Source of the DNA: Bacteroidota bacterium
GTDB taxonomy: Bacteria > Bacteroidota > Bacteroidia > Chitinophagales > LD1
Length of the DNA stretch: 64,000 nucleotides
Reading direction: 5' to 3'
NCBI GenBank assembly: GCA_016722375.1
Contig: JADKJG010000003.1
Location: 305,845-369,844, forward strand
Shown here piece after piece: positions 8,327-17,019 of the stretch. The notes beneath the pieces were generated by a model. The model ran no database searches, was not told the origin of the DNA, and worked only from the letters and a program-made list of their open reading frames with translations. A program made the position numbers and the translations under genes. Numbering within the stretch: the stretch's first letter is position 1; each line of letters begins with the position of its first letter.

Positions 8327-9685
8327 ATGATAAAATCAAATCTTCTTTTTCTGTTTTTCAGTCTCTTTAGTTTAGGCGCAGCCGCCCAGGCTTCTCAGGT
8401 GGACAAGGTGATTGCCGTAGTGGGAGATAATGTCATTCTCTATTCCGACATGGAAGCCCAGTTTCAGCAAATGGTGGCACAACATCCCGAAGAAAAAATT
8501 CCGGAGGAAGAGCGTTGCACCATCTTCGATAACTTGTTGCTGGACAAATTATTCTTGGCTCAGGCGAAATTAGATAGTATCACCGTATCTCCCGAAGAAG
8601 TGGCCGGTGAACTTGACCGACGTATTAAATACTTCATTTCCGTTTTTGGTTCTAGCGATAAACTGGAAGAATATTACGGCAAAAGTATTTTAGAACTGAA
8701 AGACGACTTCAAAGAAGACATTGAAAAGCAGTTGATATCTGACAAAATGAAAGGCAAGGCCTTTTCGGGCTTAAAAGTTTCGCCCGCCGAAGTCAAAGAT
8801 TTTTTTGATCGTATTCCAAAAGACAGTATCCCCTATTTCAATTCCGAATTGGAACTGGGGCAGTTGGTCATGTTTCCCAAAGTGAGTGCAGAAGAGAAGC
8901 AGGCAGCAAGAAAAAAACTAGAAGACATTCGCAAGGATATTTTGAAAGGAGATGATTTTTCGGTCAAAGCCATTCAATATTCTGAAGATCCCGGCTCCTA
9001 TCTGGAGGGCGGAAATCTCGGATTGATTGAGCGGGGGGAACTGGTGCCCGAATTTGAGGCGGTAGCCTTTCGGCTCAAGGAAGGCGAGGTGAGCCAAGTG
9101 GTCGAAACTCCCTTTGGTTTTCATTTGATTATGGTAGATGAGAAGCGCGGCAATAAACTCAAGCTGCGCCACATACTCATTAAACCCAAAATTAACCGCA
9201 CCGATATGATTGCGCTCAAAGACCGCATGGACAGCATTCTTCAACAATTGAAAACAGACTCCGTGAGTTGGCGCGATGCGGTCAGCACTTTTTCAGACGA
9301 TGAGCCGTCCAAAATCATCGGTGGACTGATGACTAATTCTAAAACCGGTACCACCTATTTTGAAAAGGCAGATATTGACGGCACCCTTATTTTTGAAATT
9401 GACCGGATGAAAGTGGGCGATTATTCCAACGTGCTGAATTATTCTTCCCCCGAGAAAACCGGAGAAACCAAACAGGGCTTCCGTATCATCTGGTTGAAAA
9501 GCGAAAGCGAGCCACATAAAGCGAGCCTCGAAACCGACTACTCAAAAATTCAAGCTGCAGCCAAATCGGAGCAGCAACAGAAATCTCTCGACAATTGGAT
9601 TCGACTACATAGAGCGCGCAACTATATTCGCATTGATGACTCCATGAAGCATTGCGCGCAAACGGCTAAGTGGCTATCGGAGTAA
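8327..9685 (+). CDS. surA: SurA-type peptidyl-prolyl isomerase
   Basis: A 452-residue periplasmic chaperone. Signal peptide 1-20 (MIKSN ... GAAAQA). The SurA N-terminal domain opens with KVIAVVGDNVILYSD, a very typical start, and contains ERCTIFDNLLLDKLF. Two parvulin domains follow at about 172-275 (LELGQLVMFP ... PFGFHLIMV) and 280-390 (LRHILIKP ... GFRIIW). It should help deliver outer-membrane proteins to the BAM machinery. It is the last gene of the chaperone cluster and closest to canonical SurA. The first parvulin domain carries VMFP where HIL is usual, so it may be the weaker catalytic domain. Confidence 0.85.
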   Translation: MIKSNLLFLFFSLFSLGAAAQASQVDKVIAVVGDNVILYSDMEAQFQQMVAQHPEEKIPEEERCTIFDNLLLDKLFLAQAKLDSITVSPEEVAGELDRRIKYFISVFGSSDKLEEYYGKSILELKDDFKEDIEKQLISDKMKGKAFSGLKVSPAEVKDFFDRIPKDSIPYFNSELELGQLVMFPKVSAEEKQAARKKLEDIRKDILKGDDFSVKAIQYSEDPGSYLEGGNLGLIERGELVPEFEAVAFRLKEGEVSQVVETPFGFHLIMVDEKRGNKLKLRHILIKPKINRTDMIALKDRMDSILQQLKTDSVSWRDAVSTFSDDEPSKIIGGLMTNSKTGTTYFEKADIDGTLIFEIDRMKVGDYSNVLNYSSPEKTGETKQGFRIIWLKSESEPHKASLETDYSKIQAAAKSEQQQKSLDNWIRLHRARNYIRIDDSMKHCAQTAKWLSE

Positions 9686-9736
9686 TTTAAACCTCTGTTT
9701 CTCCCCAAATCCATCGCTGCGCCTACCTTACAAAAA

Positions 9737-9934
9737 TTGGGCTACAGCCTGCTCTTTAAACCAGGAGAGGAATATGTATTTACGGATGAAAACATAAAGC
9801 GGTTTGATGAGGAAAACAGCCTCCTGAAAAAAGAAATTGCCCTTACCGAAAGTGCCGAAGAGGTGAGAAAAAGAAGTTTGCAGACTAATTTTTTAAAAGA
9901 GGTGGTGCAGCGAAACAATTTACACAAGCCCTAA
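9737..9934 (+). CDS. Small hypothetical ORF or gene remnant
   Basis: A frame of 65 codons from TTG 9737; the frame is open upstream to the stop of surA (AAPTLQKLGYSLLFKP) but without an ATG. The product is charged and helical (EENSLLKKEIALTESAEEV). The amino-acid composition looks coding, yet no start or family is recognised. It may be the 3' remnant of a gene whose front was lost, or a tiny gene coupled to surA. Low confidence. Confidence 0.3.
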   Translation: MGYSLLFKPGEEYVFTDENIKRFDEENSLLKKEIALTESAEEVRKRSLQTNFLKEVVQRNNLHKP

Positions 9935-10002
9935 CAGGTTTTATTATTTCTTCTCTTGCCATCACGCTAAAGCCTGCTTATAAAAAGCAGTCCAACTTGT
10001 TT

Positions 10003-11349
10003 TTATGGCTTTCTTTTCTTAGGACTGTTGCAGAGAGCGTTCACATCGTTAATCAATAGCTGTTCCGAGCGGATAAACCCTCCTTCCCCGTAAGGCACAA
10101 ACACGAAATAATTTCCCGGCTTTGTTACAGCAATAGTTCGGGTTACACTGGAGTCGCTCCACTGATAGGAAGAATAGTCTTGAGTGGTTTTCAGGTATTT
10201 CACGCCGAGGGAGTCAAAACAGGTAATGGCGGGAGGATTGACCTTCCAGGGAAGCTTCGGGTAGTAGAAGGAGCGGTAAGAATCGAGATGGTCGGGTGAG
10301 TTCAGCTCAAAAAGTTTACGACCTCCCTTATCTACCACGACGAAGACCACTTCGCTGGCAGTCCCAACGCCCCCATAATTGACTAAGGTATAACCATGGT
10401 CCAAGCGTTGTACATTCCCTCGGGCATGACTGACTAAAGCCGTATCGTAGGTATAACTCCATTTCAGGGTGGCAATTTTCTTCACTTCATCCAATTCAAA
10501 CTCCAGCGCTCTGGCTCCGTGCGATTTCTGATGCTGTCCCCCGTCAAACAAAGTGATGTTCCCGTTGCTGATTCTACGGATGTCATGCTGACCGTAAAAA
10601 GGAACCGGGCAATTCACAAAGGTGAACTGGTTGCGTTTGCCCCCCAGTCGCCACATAATGGAACCGTCTGACCTATTGATTTTGGTGATCTCGCTGTAAT
10701 TCCTACATGACAATAAAATGTTTCCGTCCTGATCCGATTCAACTGCATTCACATGTTCCATATCCAGCATCCTCAACAGGATTCCGAACAAAAAAGTGTC
10801 TGCGTCTGTCATTCCAAAATGATCTTTGGCGCGCCAGTCAAAAACCACATTCTTCTTGGCATCTAACTCCTGAATCGCTGCCCGCCAGCCGAGAATCGTA
10901 TCCACCTCTTCAAATTTTTTGCCTACTGAATCTTTCCTCAAATCCATGCTTACCGTATCCATTCCCAACAACAGGAAATGCCCGTTGGGCAGCCAACGCA
11001 TGTCGTGCGGGTCTGTTTGATACAAGTTTTTGCATTGAACCGAATCAACGATTCTAAAAGTACTGTCCATAAACAGATAACTTCTCTGGTTAGAGTAGCT
11101 AATCCACCCATTGGCCTGTAATGCAAAATTATAAGGACTTGTTTTTTTCTGTATCAGCGGTTTATAATAAGCCACGCTACCGGTGTGATCGAGCACCAAA
11201 AAGAAGGTTGCACCGGAATAAGCGGCCGAAAGAAAATAATAACCTTTCAGTGCCGGATGGTAAACACTTGCCTTCAATGTAGGCAAGGATTGTGTAAACG
11301 ATGTCATCGAGCACAGCCAAAAGCACAGCAGTGAAAAGGTTATTCTCAT
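10003..11349 (-). CDS. Arylsulfotransferase-like secreted protein, paralog 3 of 3
   Basis: A 448-residue exported protein, last gene of a three-gene leftward operon. Signal peptide about 1-20 (ending SFTQS). The body is an ASST-type beta propeller: HDMRWLPNGHFLLLG, QELDAKKNVVFDWRAKDHF, NILLSCR, GSIMWRLGGKRNQF, HDIRRISNGNITLFDGG and GNVQRLDHG, in the order known for the Arylsulfotran family. Residues about 375-430 form a short Ig/PKD-like tail with YQWSDSSVT and KPGNYFVFV. It shares this plan with the two upstream paralogs and overlaps the middle one by four bases. Family members transfer sulfate between phenols; whether this one is active is not shown by the sequence. Confidence 0.75.
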   Translation of the reverse strand: MRITFSLLCFWLCSMTSFTQSLPTLKASVYHPALKGYYFLSAAYSGATFFLVLDHTGSVAYYKPLIQKKTSPYNFALQANGWISYSNQRSYLFMDSTFRIVDSVQCKNLYQTDPHDMRWLPNGHFLLLGMDTVSMDLRKDSVGKKFEEVDTILGWRAAIQELDAKKNVVFDWRAKDHFGMTDADTFLFGILLRMLDMEHVNAVESDQDGNILLSCRNYSEITKINRSDGSIMWRLGGKRNQFTFVNCPVPFYGQHDIRRISNGNITLFDGGQHQKSHGARALEFELDEVKKIATLKWSYTYDTALVSHARGNVQRLDHGYTLVNYGGVGTASEVVFVVVDKGGRKLFELNSPDHLDSYRSFYYPKLPWKVNPPAITCFDSLGVKYLKTTQDYSSYQWSDSSVTRTIAVTKPGNYFVFVPYGEGGFIRSEQLLINDVNALCNSPKKRKP

Positions 11350-12683
11350 TTATTCTTTTGAAGAGGCGGCTTTTTTTCTATCGGACAAGGAACCGAAAGA
11401 TCGGCCACTACCCATTTTTCTGAGTAGATAAAGCCGTTTTCGCCGCAGGGAACTAACACCTGATAGTTTCCTGGATGGGTCACCTCGACTACCGGAGAAC
11501 TTATTGAATCATTCCAAAGATAAGAGTCATAAGGCTGTTGTGTTTTCAGGTATTTTATACCGAGCGAATCGAAGCAAACCATTTGCGGGCGGGGAAGAAG
11601 GAAGGGGAGCGAGTCATAATAATAGGTTCGGAAAGCACGCGATCCACTCACCCGAAACAGGGGACGGCATAATGAATCTACCATCACAAAAGCCAGATGC
11701 TCCGATTGGTTGGTGAAAAATCCGAAGTCTAGAAGCGTATTCGAATTTTTTAACCGCTGCACACTTCCTCCCAGTCCGCTCACGAGCGTAGAATCATAAA
11801 TGCAGCGCCATACTTCGGTAGCAGTTTTCTTTTTCTCATCCAGATTTATTTCTACACCTCTTGTTCCCTTCTTGCTGAGTTCTAAGAAGGATATATTCCC
11901 GTTGGGCAGCACCCGGATATTGCGTTGCAGGTTGAACGACACCGGTGTGGGTTCTGCGCCGCTTTGCGGATCTATCCAGGTAAACTGGTTATGCTTTCCG
12001 CCCATCCTCCACATAATAGAGCCATTCCTTCGGTTTATTTTTGTGATTTCTTTAAAGAAACGAGACGATAGAAGGATATTGCCGTCTCTGTCAATGTCAA
12101 ATGAGTTCAAATGAGTCCAGTTAATCAAAGGCGAAGCGAAAATATCGCGGGCCGTATCCACATCATCAAACAGGAAGTGGTCTTTGGCGCGCCAGTCAAA
12201 CACTACCTGACGGCGTTGGTCGAATTCCTGAATTAAACCGGCGGAAACTTTTGCCGTGTCGGAACCCTGCCTCCCTCTTATGCGATACTTACTCAAATCC
12301 ATGGTTACAGTTTCCCGTCCGAGGATCATTGTATTTCCGTTCGGCAGAATTTTTATCTCATGCCAGTCGGTTTCGCAATCCTTACAGGCTATGGAATCCA
12401 CTACCGTAAAGGTGCTGTCCATCAACCGGAACTGACCATCATAAAAATACGTCATCAGTCCGTTCGGCTCAATTTTAAAATCGCTGTCGTTGCTATCAAG
12501 CGATTTCACATAAACGATCTCCCCCTTCTGGTCTAATATCAGCAGATGACCGGTATAAGACACTAAGAAAAAATAACCCCGCACGGCTGTCGAGTCATAG
12601 ATAGAAGTATGGAAAGAAGGGAATTGGGCGAGGGAAGAAAATGAAAAGAATGAAGCGAAACCAAGAATGAAAAAAAATTTCAT
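11346..12683 (-). CDS. Arylsulfotransferase-like secreted protein, paralog 2 of 3
   Basis: A 445-residue exported protein with signal peptide 1-19 (ending SSLAQ). Same architecture as its neighbours: ASST-type propeller with WHEIKILPNGNTMILG, QEFDQRRQVVFDWRAKDHF, NILLSSR, GSIMWRMGGKHNQF, NIRVLPNGNISFLE and GGSVQRLKNSNT, then a tail with YLWNDSIS and HPGNYQVLVP. In the fifth block it has LQRNIRVLPNGN where both neighbours have FYGxxDxRRxSNGN, so a conserved Asp and flanking residues differ; it may be functionally distinct. It overlaps both neighbours by four bases. The tail lacks a T9SS sorting signature, so it is expected in the periplasm or, by an unknown route, outside. Confidence 0.75.
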   Translation of the reverse strand: MKFFFILGFASFFSFSSLAQFPSFHTSIYDSTAVRGYFFLVSYTGHLLILDQKGEIVYVKSLDSNDSDFKIEPNGLMTYFYDGQFRLMDSTFTVVDSIACKDCETDWHEIKILPNGNTMILGRETVTMDLSKYRIRGRQGSDTAKVSAGLIQEFDQRRQVVFDWRAKDHFLFDDVDTARDIFASPLINWTHLNSFDIDRDGNILLSSRFFKEITKINRRNGSIMWRMGGKHNQFTWIDPQSGAEPTPVSFNLQRNIRVLPNGNISFLELSKKGTRGVEINLDEKKKTATEVWRCIYDSTLVSGLGGSVQRLKNSNTLLDFGFFTNQSEHLAFVMVDSLCRPLFRVSGSRAFRTYYYDSLPFLLPRPQMVCFDSLGIKYLKTQQPYDSYLWNDSISSPVVEVTHPGNYQVLVPCGENGFIYSEKWVVADLSVPCPIEKKPPLQKNK

Positions 12684-14014
12684 TTCGCTTCCTGCTTGGT
12701 CTTTTGCGGCACAACAATATCCGAAGGTGGGCTTCCGCAGGGCTTCCGGATATCGGGCACATAAAAATTTTCGGAGCGCAGATAGCCGCCCTTACTGTCA
12801 GCAACGAAAACAGAATAGGTTCCCGGCTCGGTCACCTTCCGGACGGCAGTGTTGCTTCCATCACTCCAGAGGTATGAGCCGTAACTTTTTTTGGTACGGA
12901 GATATTTCTTTCCCTCCGAATCGTAGCAACTAATCACCGGTCGCTGAAGTTGCCAAGGCAGCGAAGGATAATTAAAACTTCGGAAGGAGCGAAGCCCATG
13001 AACTTCCATTATTTTTTCCCCCTCCGGATTGACCACCACAAAGCCTAAATTTCCTTTGGAGTTATAGCAATAACCAATGACGGTATTTCCGTTAGCTAAC
13101 CTTTGTACATTTCCCCTTCCGTTGCTGGTGATGGTGGAGTCATAAGTATAGCTCCACACCAGAGTGGCTGTTTTATTTTGTTCATCGAGTTCAAATTCCA
13201 TAGCTCTGGCGCCATGAGACTGATAATTTTCCCCCCCTTCAAAGAAGGTGATATTTCCATTGCTCAATCGGCGGGCATCCCTCGGACCATAAAAGGGAAC
13301 AGGGCAGTCAATAAATTGAAACTGGTTCGCTCTGCCGCCCAGTCGCCACAGCACAGAACCGTTGATGCCGCTCACTTTGATCACCTCATTCGTCCACTTG
13401 CATGCCAACAGGTAATTTCCCTCCGGGTCTTTTTCAATTGAACTGATCTGTGGCAACGATATGACCCGATTGGAATCCAGATAAAAATCATCCACTTCCT
13501 TCATGGATAAATGGTCTTTGGCATGCCATTCAAACAATACTTTTTTTTGCGCATCCAATTCCTGGAATACGCTGCACCTCACCCGCAACTCCACCCGGTT
13601 TGTTTTCTTCTGCACTTGCGGAAGACCCTCGCTGCTCATCAATGCCCATTCATCTCCCAACACTAAGGCATGGCCGCCCGGCAACAATTGCGCATCGCGG
13701 GTGTCGTTTTTAAAACCATTCTGGCATACCATCGTATCCCGGATGGTGAAACTGCTGTCCATCACATAACACTGCTTCAAATCTACATAGCTCATTAAGC
13801 CGTTTTTTTGTAGGGTGAAATTGAAGCCGGCTCTAACCGGTTTATAATAAATCGCATCGCCATAGCGACCGAGGATTAACAGATTGGTACCGTCTGTCAG
13901 GAAATAATAACCCGTGGTTTGGGCGCTATCATAAATAGTTACCGAATATTCCGGCACCTGACATATACCCGACCTTGAAATCAGGAGAAGAAAAAGTAAA
14001 GGAATGTATTTCAT
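12680..14014 (-). CDS. Arylsulfotransferase-like secreted protein, paralog 1 of 3
   Basis: A 444-residue exported protein, first gene of the operon. Signal peptide 1-18 (ending SGICQ). The propeller blocks are QLLPGGHALVLG, QELDAQKKVLFEWHAKDHL, NYLLACKW, GSVLWRLGGRANQF, RDARRLSNGNITFFEGG and GNVQRLANGNTVIGY; the tail has YLWSDGSN and EPGTYSVFV. It is closer to paralog 3 than to paralog 2. Upstream on the minus strand a near-match to the -7 element (TATCTTTA, about 30 bases before the ATG) may drive the operon. Tandem triplication with four-base overlaps indicates co-translation, perhaps of subunits or of enzymes with different acceptors. Confidence 0.75.
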   Translation of the reverse strand: MKYIPLLFLLLISRSGICQVPEYSVTIYDSAQTTGYYFLTDGTNLLILGRYGDAIYYKPVRAGFNFTLQKNGLMSYVDLKQCYVMDSSFTIRDTMVCQNGFKNDTRDAQLLPGGHALVLGDEWALMSSEGLPQVQKKTNRVELRVRCSVFQELDAQKKVLFEWHAKDHLSMKEVDDFYLDSNRVISLPQISSIEKDPEGNYLLACKWTNEVIKVSGINGSVLWRLGGRANQFQFIDCPVPFYGPRDARRLSNGNITFFEGGENYQSHGARAMEFELDEQNKTATLVWSYTYDSTITSNGRGNVQRLANGNTVIGYCYNSKGNLGFVVVNPEGEKIMEVHGLRSFRSFNYPSLPWQLQRPVISCYDSEGKKYLRTKKSYGSYLWSDGSNTAVRKVTEPGTYSVFVADSKGGYLRSENFYVPDIRKPCGSPPSDIVVPQKTKQEAK

Positions 14015-14119
14015 TTTTAAAAGCAGCGAATTTTTTTTGGGCTAAAGATAAAATCTTTCTGTGGCTTGCATTTCTTTTTATCCTGATAAAACCGGGCGAA
14101 TTTCCATTGAAATAAAAAA

Positions 14120-14148
14120 CCTACAGAAGTCTCCAAGACTTTTGTAGG
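14120..14148. repeat. Interspersed 29-bp palindrome (CCTACA variant)
   Basis: Arms CCTACAGAAGTCT / AGACTTTTGTAGG around a short loop, flanked by A and T runs, so it could also act as a terminator. It is one member of a dispersed family (see 14495-14523, 23232-23260 and 47504-47532). Confidence 0.75.
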
Positions 14149-14163
14149 TTTTTACCCATTTAA

Positions 14164-14492
14164 TCACCTGAACAAACGAGTTTTGGTGCTGAACCAACAT
14201 ATTTCAGACCGGAACATGTATGGTCGGGTGCAGAACTAAGGTGTTTCAGTCCGGAACGTATGCGTTTTGGTGCAGAACTAAGGTGTTTCAGTCCGGAACG
14301 TATGTGTTTTGGTGCAGAACCAAGGTGTTTCAGTCCGGAACGTATGTGTTTTGGTGCAGAACTAAGGTGTTTCGGTCCGGAACGTATGTGTTTTGGTGCA
14401 GAACTAAGGTGTTTCGGTCCGGAACATGCATGTTTTGGTGCAGAACCAACATGTTCTGGTGCCGAACCAATAGGTTTTGGTCGGGCGATGAT
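14164..14492. repeat. 21-bp-phased degenerate tandem array B (about 15 units)
   Basis: Two unit types alternate, GGTGCAGAACtAAGGTGTTTC and AGTCCGGAACgTATGTGTTTT (lower case varies), starting at 14185, 14206, 14227, 14248 and so on to 14479 with an exact 21-base step; a diverged unit precedes at 14164. Each unit can form GTTTC-n5-GGAAC or GTTTT-n5-AGAAC, so the closing pair changes from C-G to T-A together. The 42-base super-period and the exact phase are seen directly. Confidence 0.9.
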
Positions 14493-14494
14493 AA

Positions 14495-14523
14495 ACTACA
14501 AAAGTCTTTTAGCCTTTTGTAGT
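14495..14523. repeat. Interspersed 29-bp palindrome
   Basis: ACTACAAAAG ... CTTTTGTAGT with a nine-base centre, at the junction between array B and the 207/232-bp repeats. Confidence 0.75.
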
Positions 14524-14535
14524 ATAGAACCCCAT

Positions 14536-16475
14536 AATCCATCCGTCCTCCCCCGTCCCGCTGATATTGGCGGTCCACCCCCTCCAGAGTGGGACAAACA
14601 GCCGTCCAACACCATTATATGGAGTACTTGTAAAGAGAATGACTGCACTTGTCCCCCTCTGGAGGGGGTGTAGGGGGAGGATTTTCTGTAAACCACAGAA
14701 GTCAAGACCAAAATGCAAAAGACGAAGTCAAAAACAGAAGTCTCCAAGACTTTTGTAGTTTAGAACCTCACCATCCATCCTCCCCCGTCCCGCTGATATT
14801 GGCGGTCCACCCCCTCCAGAGTGGGACAAACAGCCGTCCCACACAATTATATGGAGTACTTATAAAGAAAATGACTGCACCTGTCCCCCTCTGGAGGGGT
14901 GTAGGGGGAGGATTTTCTGTAAACCACAGAAGTCAAGACCAAAATGCAAAAGACGAAGTCAAAAACAGAAGTCTCCAAGACTTTTGTAGTTTAGAACCTC
15001 ACAATCCATCCTCCCCCGTCCCGCTGATATTGGCGGTCCACCCCCTCCAGAGTGGGACAAACAGCCGTCCCACACAATTATATGGGGTATTTATAAAGAA
15101 AATGACTGCACTTGTCCCCCTCTGGAGGGGGTGTAGGGGGAGGATTTTCTAAACCACAGAAGTCTCTAAGGCTTTTATGGGTTAGGGCAATGATAGAAAA
15201 CTCCTTTTGCATCCATCCTCCCCCGTCCCGCTGATATTGGCGGTCCACCCCCTCCAGAGTGGGACAAACAGCCGTCCCACACAATTATATGGAGTACTTA
15301 TAAAGAAAATGACTGCACCTGTCCCCCTCTGGAGGGGGTGTAGGGGGAGGATTTTCTGTAAACCACAGAAGTCAAGACCAAAATGCAAAAGACGAAGTCA
15401 AAAACAGAAGTCTCCAAGACTTTTGTAGTTTAGAACCTCACAATCCATCCTCCCCCGTCCCGCTGATATTAGGTCCACCCTCCAGAGGGGGGACAAACAG
15501 CCGTCCAATACAATTATATGGAGTACTTGTAAAGAGAATGACTGCACTTGTCCCCCTCTGGAGGGGGTGTAGGGGGAGGATTTTCTGTAAACCACAGAAG
15601 TCTCTAAGAATTTTATGGGTTAGAACAATGATAGAAAGCTCCTTTTGCATCCATCCTCCCCCGTCCCGCTGATATTGGCGGTCCACCCCCTCCAGAGTGG
15701 GACAAACAGCCGTCCAACACCATTATATGGAGTACTTGTAAAGAGAATGACTGCACTTGTCCCCCTCTGGAGGGGGTGTAGGGGAGGATTTTCTGTAAAC
15801 CACAGAAGTCAAGACCAAAATGCAAAAGACGAAGTCAAAAACAGAAGTCTCCAAGACTTTTGTAGTTTAGAACCTCACAATCCATCCTCCCCCGTCCCGC
15901 TGATATTGGCGGTCCACCCCCTCCAGAGGGGGACAAACAGCCGTCCAATACAATTATATGGAGTACTTATAAAGAAAATGACTGCACCTGTCCCCCTCTG
16001 GAGGGGGTGTAGGGGGAGGATTTTCTAAACCACAGAAGTCTCTAAGGCTTTTATGGGTTAGGGCAATGATAGAAAACTCCTTTTGCATCCATCCTCCCCC
16101 GTCCCGCTGATATTGGCGGTCCACCCCCTCCAGAGGCTACCGTGTGGACACAAGTATTTAGGATGGATATTTTTATTGATAGACTCGTTATTATGGCGAA
16201 AAATCCTAAAAACCGAATACAATTTAACGCAAAGAACACAAAGGCTAACGCAAAGAGCGCAAAGAATCCAGTCGTTGACTATACCTTTTGCGCTCTTTGT
16301 GCGGCTGTTCACTTTGCGTTCTTTGCGTTAAACTGTATTTTTTTATCCGATGATCGTTAAAAGTGCAAACAATAGAATGGTTTTGTAACATGTTGCCATT
16401 TAAAGTTGTGTCCACACGGTAGCTCCAGAGTGGGACAAACAGCCGTCCAACACAGTAGGGTTAGAACTTTTGTAG
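14536..16475. repeat. Eight tandem copies of a 207/232-bp non-coding repeat, the last one split by a MITE
   Basis: Copies anchored on CCTCCCCCGTCCCGCTGATA start at 14547, 14779, 15010, 15217, 15449, 15655, 15886 and 16093. Steps are 232, 231, 207, 232, 206, 231 and 207, so two linker versions exist: a long one containing GTCAAGACCAAAATGCAAAA and ACTTTTGTAG, and a short one containing AGTCTCTAAG. Each copy holds a strong inverted repeat (CCCCCTCCAGAG ... CTCTGGAGGGGG) and a small TCTGT/ACAGA hairpin. All six frames are partly open because stops are rare, but no frame shows protein-like features. The last copy is interrupted at 16136-16423 and resumes to about 16475. Confidence 0.9.
16136..16423. 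mobile_element. 288-bp MITE with 18-bp perfect terminal inverted repeats
   Basis: The ends GCTACCGTGTGGACACAA (16136-16153) and TTGTGTCCACACGGTAGC (16406-16423) are perfect inverted repeats. The element is bordered by a direct duplication TCCAGAG (16129-16135 and 16424-16430), and the target copy without insertion is seen in the neighbouring repeats (CCTCCAGAGTGGGAC). Inside lies a second long imperfect inverted repeat built from GCAAAGAACACAAAGG-like words (about 16214-16345). There is no ORF of useful length, so it must have been mobilised in trans by a transposase that recognises these ends. I do not assign an IS family. Confidence 0.9.
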
Positions 16476-17019
16476 TCTATTATAATCAAAACCTGTCTAT
16501 ATTATTGTTCAAAAAGCTGAAGAGCTATTTGATTGATATGGCACAATGCAACTAGATAATGGCACTATAATAAAGTAAATAATATGACACTATTTATGTG
16601 AAAGGCTATAATTTAGACAAGGCTTGCAGTTTATTATTTGATGAATTCTTATGGTGCCGATAGAGCTACAGAGCGGACAGTGTTCCTATCCAAAAGCCAA
16701 TAATAATCTTGGATACAGCCGTTCTTGACTATCTATTGTTTTTCCACGTAGCGGCAGGTCTGAAAGGCTGGAAATCAGGCTGCTAAATATTTTTGGCATC
16801 ATTCTTGCTAAGTATAGATTTAGTTCTAAGATGGACTTGATTTTTTTACTTTTAAATTTGTTCAATTGAAACCATTGATTACTTTAGCAGACAGAAACAC
16901 AAAAAGAAAAGAAACTTTTGAACAGAGGTTTCGTATTAAACTTGACAGAAAAGATTTTAAGTAGTATCTTAAAGAAGATAAGCAACATAAAGATTTTATT
17001 TCACCATTAAACAAGCATT
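16476..17019. other. AT-rich intergenic stretch, nothing recognised
   Basis: About 540 bases between the repeat island and the adhesin gene. I see no ORF with protein-like composition, no tRNA and no strong hairpin. It must hold the promoter and leader of the adhesin gene, but no clear TAnnTTTG was found. Confidence 0.5.

Noticed and set aside
9974..9990. CTGCTT/AAGCAG hairpin as terminator between surA and the sulfotransferase operon
   Set aside because: Only six pairs and no adjacent T run on either strand; too weak to call.
14220..14673. Open frames through array B with a seven-residue repeat (CRTKVFQSGTY-like)
   Set aside because: The period of 21 is a multiple of three, so any array of this kind is open in several frames and on both strands; composition and lack of a start site argue against a protein.
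14496..16331. Many short ORFs on both strands in the 207/232-bp repeat region
   Set aside because: They repeat with the DNA, appear in all frames and contain only low-complexity Pro/Arg-rich text; they follow from the sequence being poor in stop codons.
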